A stretch of 64,000 nucleotides of DNA, from the NCBI GenBank assembly GCA_015183035.1, contig JACZZP010000002.1, positions 806,001 through 870,000 on the forward strand. The letters are read 5' to 3'. Source of the stretch: Meloidogyne chitwoodi (Eukaryota; Nematoda; Chromadorea; Rhabditida; Meloidogynidae). Made by a program: the position numbers and the translations under genes. Below the pieces are notes generated by a model. The model saw nothing but the letters and a program-made list of their open reading frames with translations. It was not told the DNA's origin and did not search any database. Positions 13,501-24,564 of the stretch are shown piece after piece; positions within the stretch are counted from its first letter, which is position 1, and every line of letters begins with the position of its first letter.

Positions 13501-16389
13501 ACATTTTACTAATATGTTGTTCAGTAAAACTGTTGGTAAGTTTTGGAATTTTAATTAAATTAAATGGATCTCTATTTTTTAATTATTTTTTAAAAGGTCC
13601 GGATCCATTTGATTATCGTCTCTTACATGATTGTATAACTCGTTTAAAAGAACAAGAAGTAATTATAGAGCAAATGAATGCTAATGCTGCAGAAAATATT
13701 AATTTAAGAGAAATTGCAAATAATTCAGAAAAAATTCAAAGAGAAAATAGAATTTTGGCTGATAGGATTAGAACTGCAGATGATGAGTTTGTTTTTTAAT
13801 AAAATTTATTTATTTAATTATTTATTTTTAGAATATCAGAATTAAAGCAAGAGAATGGAGAACTTCGAAAAAATTTAATGAATATTTATCATGAATTGGA
13901 ACAAAGTAAAAATTCTGTTGAAGAGCTTAAAATTACTTTGGATAGTAAAGAGGCAGATCTTAAGGTTTTTTAATTTAAAAAATTATAGAAAAATTAGTTG
14001 TGAAATTTTTATTAAAATTTTTAATAAATGAATGATGCTCTAATGACTAGAAAATAAATATAAAGTTTTGGTAAATTAAATTTATTTTTTAAGAGTACCG
14101 AAGCTGAACGTAAACGAATAGAAACAGAACTAGAACAAACACTTTCTCAATTATTACAAACTCAAAATAGGGAGAAATATTTGGATGAAGACCTAAAAGA
14201 AGCTTTAACAAAATTAGATAAATTAAAAATTGAATTTGAAAATATTTTAAAAGAATCACAAAAATGGCAAAATGAATGTATAGAAAAGAAAGCAGAAGTT
14301 GATGAATTATTGGAAATTATTGCTGAATTTAATAATAATCAAACAAGTTCTTCAGTTGAAAAAGAAGAAAGAAAATTAAAAAATAAAAATATTTCAAATG
14401 ATTTTACAAGTCCAGACTCTCCTCCTGCTGAACAAATTATGATTGAATCTGGAGAATTGGTTGGGAGGGTTTTTTTTAATTTTTTTTATTTTTCTTCCAA
14501 ATTATATTAAAATTAATCTTTTTTAGTGTAAATATAAAATATATTTTTTAGGATGCGGATAATGGTGCAGGTTCTGGTGGTAGTGCTGGTTGGTCAGATC
14601 TTGGCGATGGAAATGAAATTGCTGGAAATGATGCTGAACTTCGAATTGGGGAGAAAACTTCACCAAAACAACAAAAACAAAAGAAACCTTTGACTAAAGA
14701 AATAATTGGAGAGAAAGATGTTTTTAATAAAGAAAAGAAAAAGGAAACAGATGATAAAGGTGCAAAATTAATTGATATTTTGGAAATGGCAAAACTTAAG
14801 GGAAAACTTCGTTCATTGGAAGCAGAACGGGAACAGTTAAAGTTAGTTTTTCAATTATGTAATTAAAATATTTTTGAGATTTGGCTTAATTTAAAGAATA
14901 TTTTCTGAATTATTTTATTTTATAGATTTTCATTCAAAGTAGAAAAAGAAGAAAAGGAAAATTTACAAAAAGAATTGGATCGTCTTCGACAAGAAATTTT
15001 GGAAAAAGAGAGAGATTATGAACAGAGAGAGTTGGATAGACATGGACTTACTCAACAATGCTCAAAATTATTACACATGATTGAAGAAAAGGTTTTTGAT
15101 TTAATAAATATTTTTTTGAATTTAAATTTAATTTAAAGGAGAAAAAAGTAGAATATAGCGAAAATGAACGTGAAAAACTTCGTTCTCGTCTATCGGAAAT
15201 TGAGTTAGAATTGAGACGTTTAGAGGATGAAAGAAGGGAATTATTACATAATTATAAAGAATTGGAACAATCACTTAAACGTAGTAATGAATTAAATGGA
15301 AAATTGGAAAATAAATTATTTCATGAAGAACGTAAAATGAATGCAAAAATTAGACAATTGGAAGAGGTTTTTTTTAATTAAAACATTATTTTAATTTTTT
15401 TAGCAATTAATAACTGCAAAATCTTCACTTAGTCCATTAAATTTAAGTGCTGGTGGTGGTGTAAGTAGTGATTTAAATATGAGCGGAAATTCTTCAGACC
15501 GTGATTTTATTCCATTAAATGGACCTGAAACGGGTGGTGGACAAACTGAGCGAAGTGTTGTTCCTAGTCTTTGGTCTGAAATTGAAGCATCGGAGCCTGT
15601 TGATGAGTATAGTTTTTTAAATTTATATTAGAATATTAACTCTGGGTACCAGATATTTTAGCCCAATTAATTTGAAATGACTTTTAAAATAATTTTGAAT
15701 AGTTTCGATCTCGTATGAATATTTCTGAATATTTATTTGGTAATTTATTTAAAACAATTTTAGATTAGTCAATTTGGAGCGTAAAGCTAGCATGAGACGG
15801 CGTAGAAGCATTCGTGGAGAAAATGCTCGAGAATCTCCTTTTCTTGGAGATATTGTCCACATATCGAGTTCTGGACGTGAAGAACGGTTTAATACTTCCA
15901 AATATTCTTCTGTTTCTTCTAATGCTGCCCCACGTCAAAGAATGCGTTCCCGTTCAGCAGGTAGACAATCTGCCCGACTTACTGGTGTTTCAGCTACTAA
16001 TCCTCTCTACTCTACTACTATGAGTTCAATTGGTGCTTCAACAACTTCTTTAAATCGTCAACGAGCATCTGTTATACCAACAGGGAAAAGTTCTCCCTAC
16101 CGTAATTTAATTGATAGACCAGCTTCTGTACGTCCACGAAATACTTTATATACATCAACTTCTGCAGCAGCAACATCAGGAGGAGCATATTCTTCAGACT
16201 CTAATGGTGCTTCCAGTCCTCCACCAGAGGTATTAAATAAACAAATTACTTTTTAAATTATTTTTTTTTATTAAGATGCCTCTACTTTCTGGTGTCCCTC
16301 CTCCAGGATTGAATAAGAGACCGACCATTATTTTACCACAAAAGATGCAAGTACAATTACATAAACCTGCGAATATTTTACCAAAATAA
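10510..16389 (+). CDS. TANGO1/MIA3-like ER export factor, copy A (full length)
   Basis: Type I membrane protein of the TANGO1/cTAGE5 family, which at ER exit sites links bulky lumenal cargo such as collagen to COPII coats. The start ATG (10510) opens a signal peptide; a GTATGT...AATAG intron (about 10549-10594) puts the next exon in the frame reading KLCGDPKCT, the Cys pair that opens a MIA-type SH3 domain. The SH3 continues as VLFSSKFIREY...SDFAMLLGEV and ends near TRGLIYDGFIDL (11100-11160). A long acidic disordered lumenal part follows (11270-12967). After an intron comes the membrane segment (13440-13535, GLIILAFVLISVLLHF), two coiled-coil stretches (13610-14340 and 14770-15370), a GWSDLGDG acidic spacer, and an Arg/Ser-rich tail with few prolines ending LPK at 16386. 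The proline-rich COPII-binding tail is weak compared with vertebrates. Confidence 0.83.
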
Positions 16390-17181
16390 TAAAAATAGAG
16401 TAGAAAATATTAGTATTATTTTAATTTTATGTATTTTTAAATTTTATTGTAAAAAATTTAAAAAAAGAGATTGTTTCTACTCTCAAATGTTTAAAAGACT
16501 AAAAATATTGTTGTGTATTTTCCTTTGTGACTGTTTTTAATTTTAATGATGTTTAAATGGGTGAACTTGAAAGATAAATTTTTTTTAATATTTTTATAAA
16601 ATATATATTTGTTTATTATTTTATAATTCAACAATTTATGTAAAATTATCTAATGATAGAGAAAAAGTTATTTTTTAAATGCTAGATTTGCGGCGAAATG
16701 GTCTTGCGACGAGATGGACTTTACCGATTTTATATACTTATTTAAATATTGGCATTTTGTCCACAATTTTTTATCCGCAATTACTTATATTTAAACTTTT
16801 TTTTTCAAATTTTCCCTCATCCTCATAGATTCTCCTTGTAATTATTTTGGAAAATATACTCGTACATATACAATTTTTTTTAAAATAATTTCCTTGAGAT
16901 AAATATCTCTACTTAAACCATCATTTTTGGAATGGTATTTACATGCTTATATTCTTGCATTTCGAATTATTTTTGTTGTTTCACCACTTTCTTTAACTTA
17001 CCGCAATTAAAATAAACGATTAATTCTTTTAATATTTTTATAGATTAATTATACTTTATTGATACAGCTATTTAGAAATTGAAATTTGAAAACTTTATAT
17101 TTTTTGATTTGCGTTAAAAACAACAAGGAAACAAAATTAATATATTTTTGTGAAATATAAATTGTTTTTCTTTTTAAAAAG
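16390..17181. other. Spacer between the two TANGO1-like genes
   Basis: 3' flank of copy A up to about 16900, with a short less AT-rich block (16680-16760). An orphan TRPM exon fragment follows (16909-16969). From about 16984 the sequence is the duplicated promoter region of copy A. Confidence 0.6.
16909..16969 (+). pseudogene. Orphan fragment of a TRPM transmembrane exon
   Basis: About 60 bases match the TRPM exon at 2433-2493 (the part encoding LKPSFLEWY...YVLAF) with only a handful of differences, then the match stops on both sides. No splice sites or open frame support a gene. It sits 15 bases before the start of the duplicated TANGO1 unit, so it may mark a rearrangement joint. Confidence 0.85.
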
Positions 17182-20120
17182 ATGCGGGTATATTCAATAA
17201 ATACTATATTCATATCATTAGTATGTTTTATTTTTATTTTTGAACATTATAAAACTTTTAATAATAGATTGTCTTTCATTTGAGCTTCGTTAAAACAAAT
17301 AAAGATGGAAAACAAGACGTTAGAACAAAACTTTGTGGTGATCCAAAATGTACAGGTTAATTTGTTTTGTTCATTTAAAAATATTTTAACTTAAAATTAT
17401 TTAGAAGTTCTTTTCTCTTCTAAATTTATACGTGAATATAATAATACAAGTGACTTTGCTATGCTTTTAGGAGAAGTTGATTCTAATGTTAAAGTACTTG
17501 CTATAAAATTTTCGCACAGGCCAGATTTATTTGAAGCTAAGGTACTTTTAAATTAAGTTTAAAGAAACAATTTTGGTGAACCTTTTTTAGAATTTAACGG
17601 AATTATATTCTTAAAGACATTTAATCTAATAAGAAAAATAAATCACCAATTTTTGCATTAATTTACTTTTTTATATTCGGGGAATTTTCATGTTTTTTTT
17701 AATTTTATTTGAACGATTTTATTTAAAATTAATGTTAACTAAATTTGATAATAAAACAAATATAACTTTAATTAAGAACGATAATGAAACTCGTGGTTTA
17801 ATTTATGATGGATTTATTGATCTCAAACCTTATGTAAAATTTCTGGAAGAAGCTATAAAAAATAATTCGGCTCTAAATATTGTTGATATTCAAACTGGAA
17901 AGTCTATAGGTGAGTGAAAGTTTTTTTTTAAATTAAAAAACGGAATAAATTTCTTAAGGTGAAGTAGACGCTCTTTCTGAATTTAATTTACCAATTAAAT
18001 CTGAGGAGTCCAACGACGAGGGTGATAAAAATGAACAAAAATTAGATGACAAAAATGTAGAATATATTCAACTAAATTTTGAACAAAAATTAGAAGAAGA
18101 AAAACAACAAAAACAGCCTTTATCTTCTGTCATTCAAAACGTAGAAAACAAAGAAGAAAACCACAACTATGATATTCTTCTTCATTCTCAAGTTCCTAAA
18201 ACAGAAACTGAACAACAACAAAATGATCAAAATGTATCAGAAGAGGAGAATAAGGAAGAAATGTCAGATAAGGTTGGCCTGTTAAATATATTATAGTATA
18301 AATATGAGAGGAATTTTAAAATAACAAATTAATTAACTTGTTTTATTTTATTGGCAAAAGAAATATGTGTACGTATCGGTTCTGTTGCTCCTGCTTTTAC
18401 AATCATTCCTTTAATTTCTTTTTATATCTGCAATTTATTTTTAAAAGCTTAACTTTTTGAAAATTAACTTCTCACTTGCTATTCTTTATCAATTTTCTCA
18501 TTTTTTAAGTTTATATTTAAAAAATGTTATTACTTTAAGTTTGATTATTGCTATAAAGACGACGAATGTAAACAATTGGACAATATTCGTTTTGATACTT
18601 CAATACATCCATTTGGTTCCAAACTTAGAAAAATGTTTAGAGAGTTGATGGATACTACCAGATTTTTTTTGCCTGAACCTTTGTGTTATTTTGAGGATAC
18701 TGGATTAATTATTCTTGCATTTGTGCTTATTTCTGTTCTTTTACATTTTACAAATATGTTATTCAGTAAAACTGTTGGTAAGTTTTGGAATTTTAATTAA
18801 ATTAAATGGATCTCTATTTTTTAATTATTTTTTAAAAGGTCCGGATCCATTTGATTATCGTCTCTTACATGATTGTATAACTCGTTTAAAAGAACAAGAA
18901 GTAATTATTGAACAAATGAATGCTAATGCTGCTGAAAATATTAATTTAAGAGAAATTGCAAATAATTCGGAAAAAATTCAAAGAGAAAATAGAATTTTGG
19001 CTGATAGGATTAGAACTGCAGATGATGAGTTTGTTTTTTAATAAAATTTATTTATTTATTTTTTAGAATATCAGAATTAAAGCAAGAGAATGGAGAACTT
19101 CGAAAAAATTTAATGAATATTTATCATGAATTGGAACAAAGTAAAAATTCTGTTGAAGAGCTTAAAATTACTTTGGATAGTAAAGAGGCAGATCTTAAGG
19201 TTTTTTTATTTTTTTCAATTTAAATTGAAAAATTAATTCAAAAATTGTAAAATACAATTTTATTAATTAAATGATGCTTTAATGACTAGAAAATGAATAT
19301 AAATTTTGTTAAATTAAATTTTATTGACTTATATTATATTTGTTTTTATATGTTTTGTTTAAGAGTACCGAAGCTGAACGTAAACGAATAGAAACAGAAC
19401 TAGAACAAACACTTTCTCAATTATTACAAACTCAAAATATGGAGGCATATTTGGATGAAGACCTAAAAAAAGCTTTAACAAAATTAGATAAATTAAAAAT
19501 TGAATATGGACTTACTCAACAATGCTCAAAATTATTACAAATGATTGAAGAAAAGGTTTTTGATTTAATAAATATTTTTTAATTTAAATTTAATTTTAAA
19601 GGAGAAAAAAGTAGAATATAGCGAAAATGAACGTGAAAAACTTCGTGCTCGTCTATCAGAAGTTGAATTAGATTTACGGCGTGTAGAGGATGAAAAAAAA
19701 GAATTATTACATAATTATAAAGAATTAGAAAAATCACTTAAACGTAGTAATGAATTAAATGGAAAATTGGAAAATAAAATATATCATGAAGAAAGAAGAT
19801 TGAATGCAAAAATTAGACAATTGGAAGAGGTTTTTTTAAAAATATATTAATTTTTAATTTTTTTTAGCAATTAATAACTGCAAAATCTTCACAAATTCCT
19901 TTGAATTTAAGTGCTGTTGGTGGTGTAAGTAGCGATTCAGATCATGATTTTGTTCCATTAGAAGTAAGTGGACAATCTGAGCAAAGTATTCCCAGTTTAT
20001 GGTCAGAAATTGAAGCATCAGAACCTGTTGAAGAGTTTGTTCTTTTTTCATTTAATTATCCAATTCATTAAATAAATTATAGGTCAAAGTTATCGAGAAG
20101 GAACAGCATGCAACGACGTA
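16984..20120 (+). repeat. Second unit of a tandem segmental duplication (first unit 10311-15805)
   Basis: The unit copies the 200-base upstream region, exons and introns of the TANGO1-like gene. Introns are nearly identical, for example 13534-13597 against 18776-18838. Relative to unit one it lacks most of the lumenal region (about 11300-12830) and the segment 14235-15045. Similarity fades near 20120. Confidence 0.9.
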
Positions 20121-20182
20121 AAACAAATTTTACCCATTTGGCAGCAGTTAAATGTTTTAAAACACAAAATAAAAAACATTAA
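17182..20182 (+). CDS. TANGO1/MIA3-like protein, copy B (internally shortened)
   Basis: Tandem paralogue of the gene ending at 16389. The same signal peptide, intron 1, KLCGDPKCT and SH3 domain are present and open. The acidic lumenal part has shrunk to about 100 residues (17958-18269), ending in the same EEMSDK before the membrane exon (18540-18778). The first coiled coil is kept; then KLDKLKIE runs directly into YGLTQQCSKLL (19490-19530), removing the second half of coiled coil 1 and the start of coiled coil 2 without breaking the frame. The tail is cut: after SKLSRRNSMQRRK it turns into unrelated sequence and stops at 20180-20182, so the Ser/Arg/Pro-rich end is missing. Every exon I joined stays in frame, so I read it as a gene and not as a pseudogene. 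If made, it could bind cargo in the lumen yet recruit COPII poorly; that is inference. Confidence 0.75.
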
Positions 20183-20607
20183 GATATCCTCCCCTATTTT
20201 TTCGAACAATTCCTCTTCAACGGAAAATTCCTTGCTCTTATAGAAAATTTTTTTATTCATAAATTAAAGAATAATTTTGGATAATTTAAATGATTATTGT
20301 AAATATAATATACAATTTTTAAATGATTTTAATAATTATTTGGGAATGATTTTTTGTTAAAAGAGGAATTTTCCATTTTTTGTTATTTTGTGGGGCGCTA
20401 GCTATTTTATTATTACATCCTCTTTCTGACTTATAATCGAAAAATATTTTAAATTTAATTCTTTTTATAAATGTTTGTGTGCTTTATTTATTTATTTTTT
20501 AAATTTATATTTATTAAAAAATGAACATTGATTTGCTTTTTTCTATTATAATAATTAATAGAAAATAAAGAAAATAATATTACAAATTTTGAGGTAAAAT
20601 AATTAAT
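20183..20607. other. Convergent intergenic gap
   Basis: 3' flanks of copy B and of the minus-strand gene that ends at 20608. No open frame or structure was recognised. Confidence 0.5.
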
Positions 20608-22383
20608 TTAAATACAATTATATCCTTTTCCTTCCCATTGTTGTTGAGGTTGCCTTTCACAAACATCAAAAGTTAATCGAATACAAGCAAATTCATTTTC
20701 TATAAAAAATAAATTTTTTATTTAAAAAAAAATAAATAATTAAAAACCAAAAAGAAGCCAAGGCAAATAATCATTTTTATGCCAAAAATCCTTTTTTTGT
20801 TTAATATAATATTTAATTGATTCATTTGAAAAATTAAACTTTTGTTTAGCTAAACTTTTTATTTTTTGGTTCAACTCTCGAAGAGAGTTTTTTTCAATTT
20901 GTGATTCTTTTATAAACTTTTTTCTTTCAATTTCAGGTGTGGCATTAAATGAAAGACGAATTTTTGTCTGAAAAATTTTATTTTTAAATTTAAAAAAAAT
21001 TAAAAAACATACCACAACTGTTCCCTATTAATTTTAATAAAAAATATTAAATTATATTTTTATTTAATTTAATTTACATATCCAATTTGTTGAAGTGCAG
21101 ACATTGCTATTTTAATTCCACTTTGGTCATCTTCAGTTTCAGAAATTATATCCAATCGACAATCTCTTTAAAAATAAATAAATATATTTTTTAAAATTAA
21201 AATTAACCCATCATTGTCTAGCCAATGCCAATCATTAAAACAAAATTGTTTTTTAAATGTATATAATCCTGGTTCTGATGGACATTTAATTCTATTTTTT
21301 TTTAAATATTATTTAAAAAATATATTTAATTTAAATTAAACCCTTTAAGTTGTTGTGCAATATCATCAGGTAATAATTCTTCTTCTTTTTCTTTTTGTTC
21401 ATCTACTTTACTTAAACTTTCACAAATATCACAGTAATAACTAAAAATTAATAAAAAATAATTAAAAAATAATTTAAAAAAATAACCAATTATTTCCAAA
21501 ACCTCCACATCCATTGGCACTTGAATTTTGGCATTTTGCTTTTCTTTAAATTAAATTTAAATTAATTTTAAAAATTAATTAATTTACTCAGATCCTCTCA
21601 CATTTAACCATTGATATTCTGTTTTGGCAAATATTGAATTGGGTAGACCTAAATATTAATTAATTTTTTAAAAATTAATTTTGAGAGGAATTAAAAAAAA
21701 GAGTAATTAAATATATTCTGATTTTTTAAATTAAATAATTAAATTAAATAACCATTATAATCCATAATATTTATATTCTTTATTTCAACAGTAAAACAAC
21801 CAGGAAATTTAATAATTGATGGACTGATTTTTACCTTTAAAAATAAATAAATAAATAAATAAATTTATATTATACAATTAAAAATATATTTTTTTAAATT
21901 AATTAATTATAACAAGATTAATAAAATTTCTTTTAAATTTTAAATAAAATAAATAAATTTATTTTTATTTATTTATTGCCTGTTTAGCATCCAATTCAAC
22001 CAATCTTTTTGAATTTGGTTTAGCTAAAAAATTAAATTTAAAATTTAAATAAATAATTTACTGCAAGAGGCATCTGCTTTACCAGGAATTAACCATAAAT
22101 CTTTAAGAAAAAAATAGAAATTTAAAAAATCACAAACCTTGATAATTACATAATTGTCTTTGTTTATCCCTTTTATTATTTATATTTTTTAAAATAAATT
22201 GTTGACAAATTGAATCTTATTAAAATAAATTAATTAAAAATAAAATATTTTATTTATTTTTTTTTTACCACCAGGAAATTGTTCACAAAAAATTGTTGAA
22301 AGTTGATGAGAAAAAGGAAAAAAGAATAAAATATTAAAAAATAAAAATAAATTTAATAATAATAAAAAAGAATTAAAAATCAT
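20608..22383 (-). CDS. Secreted cysteine-rich protein of unknown family
   Basis: ATG at 22383-22381 begins a strongly hydrophobic signal peptide (MIFNSFLLLLNLFLFFNIL). About ten short exons follow. Visible pieces in order: LSTIFCEQFPGG; QLCNYQ and LWLIPGKADASC; VKISPSIIKFPGCF; a glycine- and Cys-rich part CGGFGNN then YYCDICESLS; IKCPSEPGLYTFKKQFCFND; SGIKIAMSALQQIG; TKIRLSFNATPEIERKK; and an end EFACIRLTFDVCE before the stop at 20608. There are more than ten cysteines and no membrane span after the signal, so an extracellular disulfide-bonded protein is likely. I recognise no family or catalytic motif. It is divergent from arginine kinase. Confidence 0.7.
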
Positions 22384-23412
22384 TTTTTAATAAATCTTTT
22401 TTTAAAAAAAATTAAAAATTAAATTTAAAAAGATTGTTTTAAATTTATTTAAAATTAGTATAATTTAAATTGTTTTTTTTTTTTAAATTTTGTTAAAATA
22501 ATAAATTTGAAAATAAATAAATATTTATATAAGTTTACTAAAAAATTAAAAAAATGTAGTTAGAGTTGTTTAGAAAATTTAACAAACTAAAATATTTAAA
22601 AAATTGGATTAAAAAATAATAACAAAAATCAAAGCTTTTTATAAATATTAAAAAAGAAAAATTGTTTAATTTTGATGAAAATAATAAAAATAAAATTAAA
22701 AAAAATAATATTTTGCAGACAATAAAAGAAAAAAGGAAAATAATAAAATAAAGAATTACCCTCAATTTAAAAAAAAAACAGGAAATTTCAAATAATTTTA
22801 AAAAATAAAAAAAGAAGGAAAATGCGCGATAATCAAATTTTATATTTTGAAAAATAACACACTTGTTTTATTTATTTATTTAAAAAATAGAACGTCTGTT
22901 CCCTCAATTATATGTAGAAAAAAGGGAAGAATACAATGAAATATAATAATTATTTAAAATTAGGAATTCTGATTTTTTGTGTTTTATTTTTTGAAGTGTA
23001 TTTCTGAATTTTTTAAAATGTATTTTTGATTTTTAAAATATTCTGATTTTTTATATTTTTTATTTTTAAAAACATAATTCTGATTTTAGTATTTTTTAAG
23101 TAATTAATTTTCAACACATTTAAATTGAGCGTAAATTTAAAAAAATAAAGGCGCTACGCGACCTTACCTCTTGCTTCTTCTACGCAACATTGATAAAAGG
23201 ATTAGCTTTAGAGGGAAAGGAGGATAAGATGCTAAAAATGTTTTGGTAGGTCTCCGACATCAATTAAAAGAACAATAATTAAAGAGTTAAAAATTTTGCT
23301 AAATTCTTAAAATTTAAGATCACAGAAAAAGCCGCCTCTATTTTCATTTGCTTCACAAAAATAGGATAAACCGGAAGAAAGTATTATTATTCGTTTGTAA
23401 AGAAAATTATAT

Positions 23413-23620
23413 ATCATTTATTTTTAATTAGATATTTTGAAAAATGTAAAAAATAATAATATAATAAAATGTATTGTGAAGAAAATTATATCTTATTTTT
23501 TTTAGATAATTTGAACATAATAAAGTTCATAATAAATAAATATATTGATAAGATAATTATCATTTATTTTTAATTATATATTTTGAAAAATATAAAAAAA
23601 TATAATAATAATAATTTTGG
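23413..23620. repeat. Local direct repeat
   Basis: About 50 bases beginning ATCATTTATTTTTAATTA occur at 23413-23464 and again at 23568-23617 with few differences, separated by about 100 bases. Confidence 0.6.
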
Positions 23621-23939
23621 ATTGTATCTTTTAAATAAAATTATTTGTCTAAATAAAACAAAATTAATTTAATTACACACTTTATTAATCCACAAAAATA
23701 ATAATGTTTTTCTTTTTTTATTTTTACAATTTTTTAAATAAATTTCTTTGTTATTTTATTTTTTTTATTCTAATATTTTTAATTTTATATTTTTAAATTT
23801 ATATTTAATTAGAGAAAATAATTTTAATAAAAATTATTTTTTTATTTTTAATTAAACAATTAATAGTTAAAAATTTAAATTTGAAGAAATTTTTAAAAAT
23901 TATTTACAAATACCAAATAATATCTATATATTTTTTAAT

Positions 23940-24015
23940 TTAAGTATTGATTTATGAAATAATCATATGCTTCAAAAACATTTATTAAAAATTGGATGAA
24001 TAGTTTTTTAATGCA
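23940..24015 (+). pseudogene. Orphan fragment of a pepsin-like exon
   Basis: About 75 bases match the second coding exon of the pepsin-like gene at 37649-37727, including its acceptor TTTAAG and the words encoding KNWMNSF. The match ends abruptly, and small indels and a TGA would break translation. No neighbouring exons of that gene are present. Confidence 0.82.
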
Positions 24016-24564
24016 ACTTAGTTCAAACTTGTTTTTGATCCCATCAATCTATAAGTTTCCCACTCATTTCACCTATCTAAAGTTCACTTTCATCAATTAT
24101 CCTATCTCGTTTATCGTAAAATTATTCTCATTTTTTTGTTAATTAGTACATAATCTAACAAATGTACTTATAAATAGTGTTATTTTTTTATTTATATCAC
24201 TTATTTAAATTTCCTCTAATTTTGGCGAAGTGTCTACATTTAAATTTTATTTAGTATAAAAGAACAATTTCTTTGATGTTTATGTTTAATTTATTTGATA
24301 TTTTTTGTTTGTTTTTGCGCGTTTTCCATAGAAAATAAAATTAACCTTTCTTGTTTTTTTATCACTCGTACTGAACTTTTGAAATGTTTAAAATTTTTGC
24401 GTTATTTTTCTTGTTCTCTTATTCTCTTAGGTTGCCAGCATTAAGATGAACCTTATTTAAACCATTCCCACGCGTGCTCCCTACGAATTCTTCACCTTAT
24501 TAATTTAAAAATTTAAGATTATATTGCAAATAATATTAAAATTTCTTCTACAATCAAAACGACT

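Larger units (their letters stand above)
22384..24564. other. Divergent intergenic region before arginine kinase
   Basis: 2.2 kb without a supported gene. It holds a less AT-rich block (23145-23345) of unknown nature, a local direct repeat (23413-23620), and an orphan exon fragment of a pepsin-like gene (23940-24015). The last 300 bases should contain the arginine kinase promoter and 5' leader. Confidence 0.5.

Noticed and set aside
16680..16760. Possible third copy of the GACATTTCGT foldback family (GGCGAAATGGTCTTGCGACGAG)
   Set aside because: Only short words agree and no inverted arms are present, so relation cannot be supported.
17260..17300. Stop codon near the start of the second TANGO1-like gene, suggesting a pseudogene
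   Set aside because: The TGA is out of frame once the first intron is removed; the spliced reading is open.
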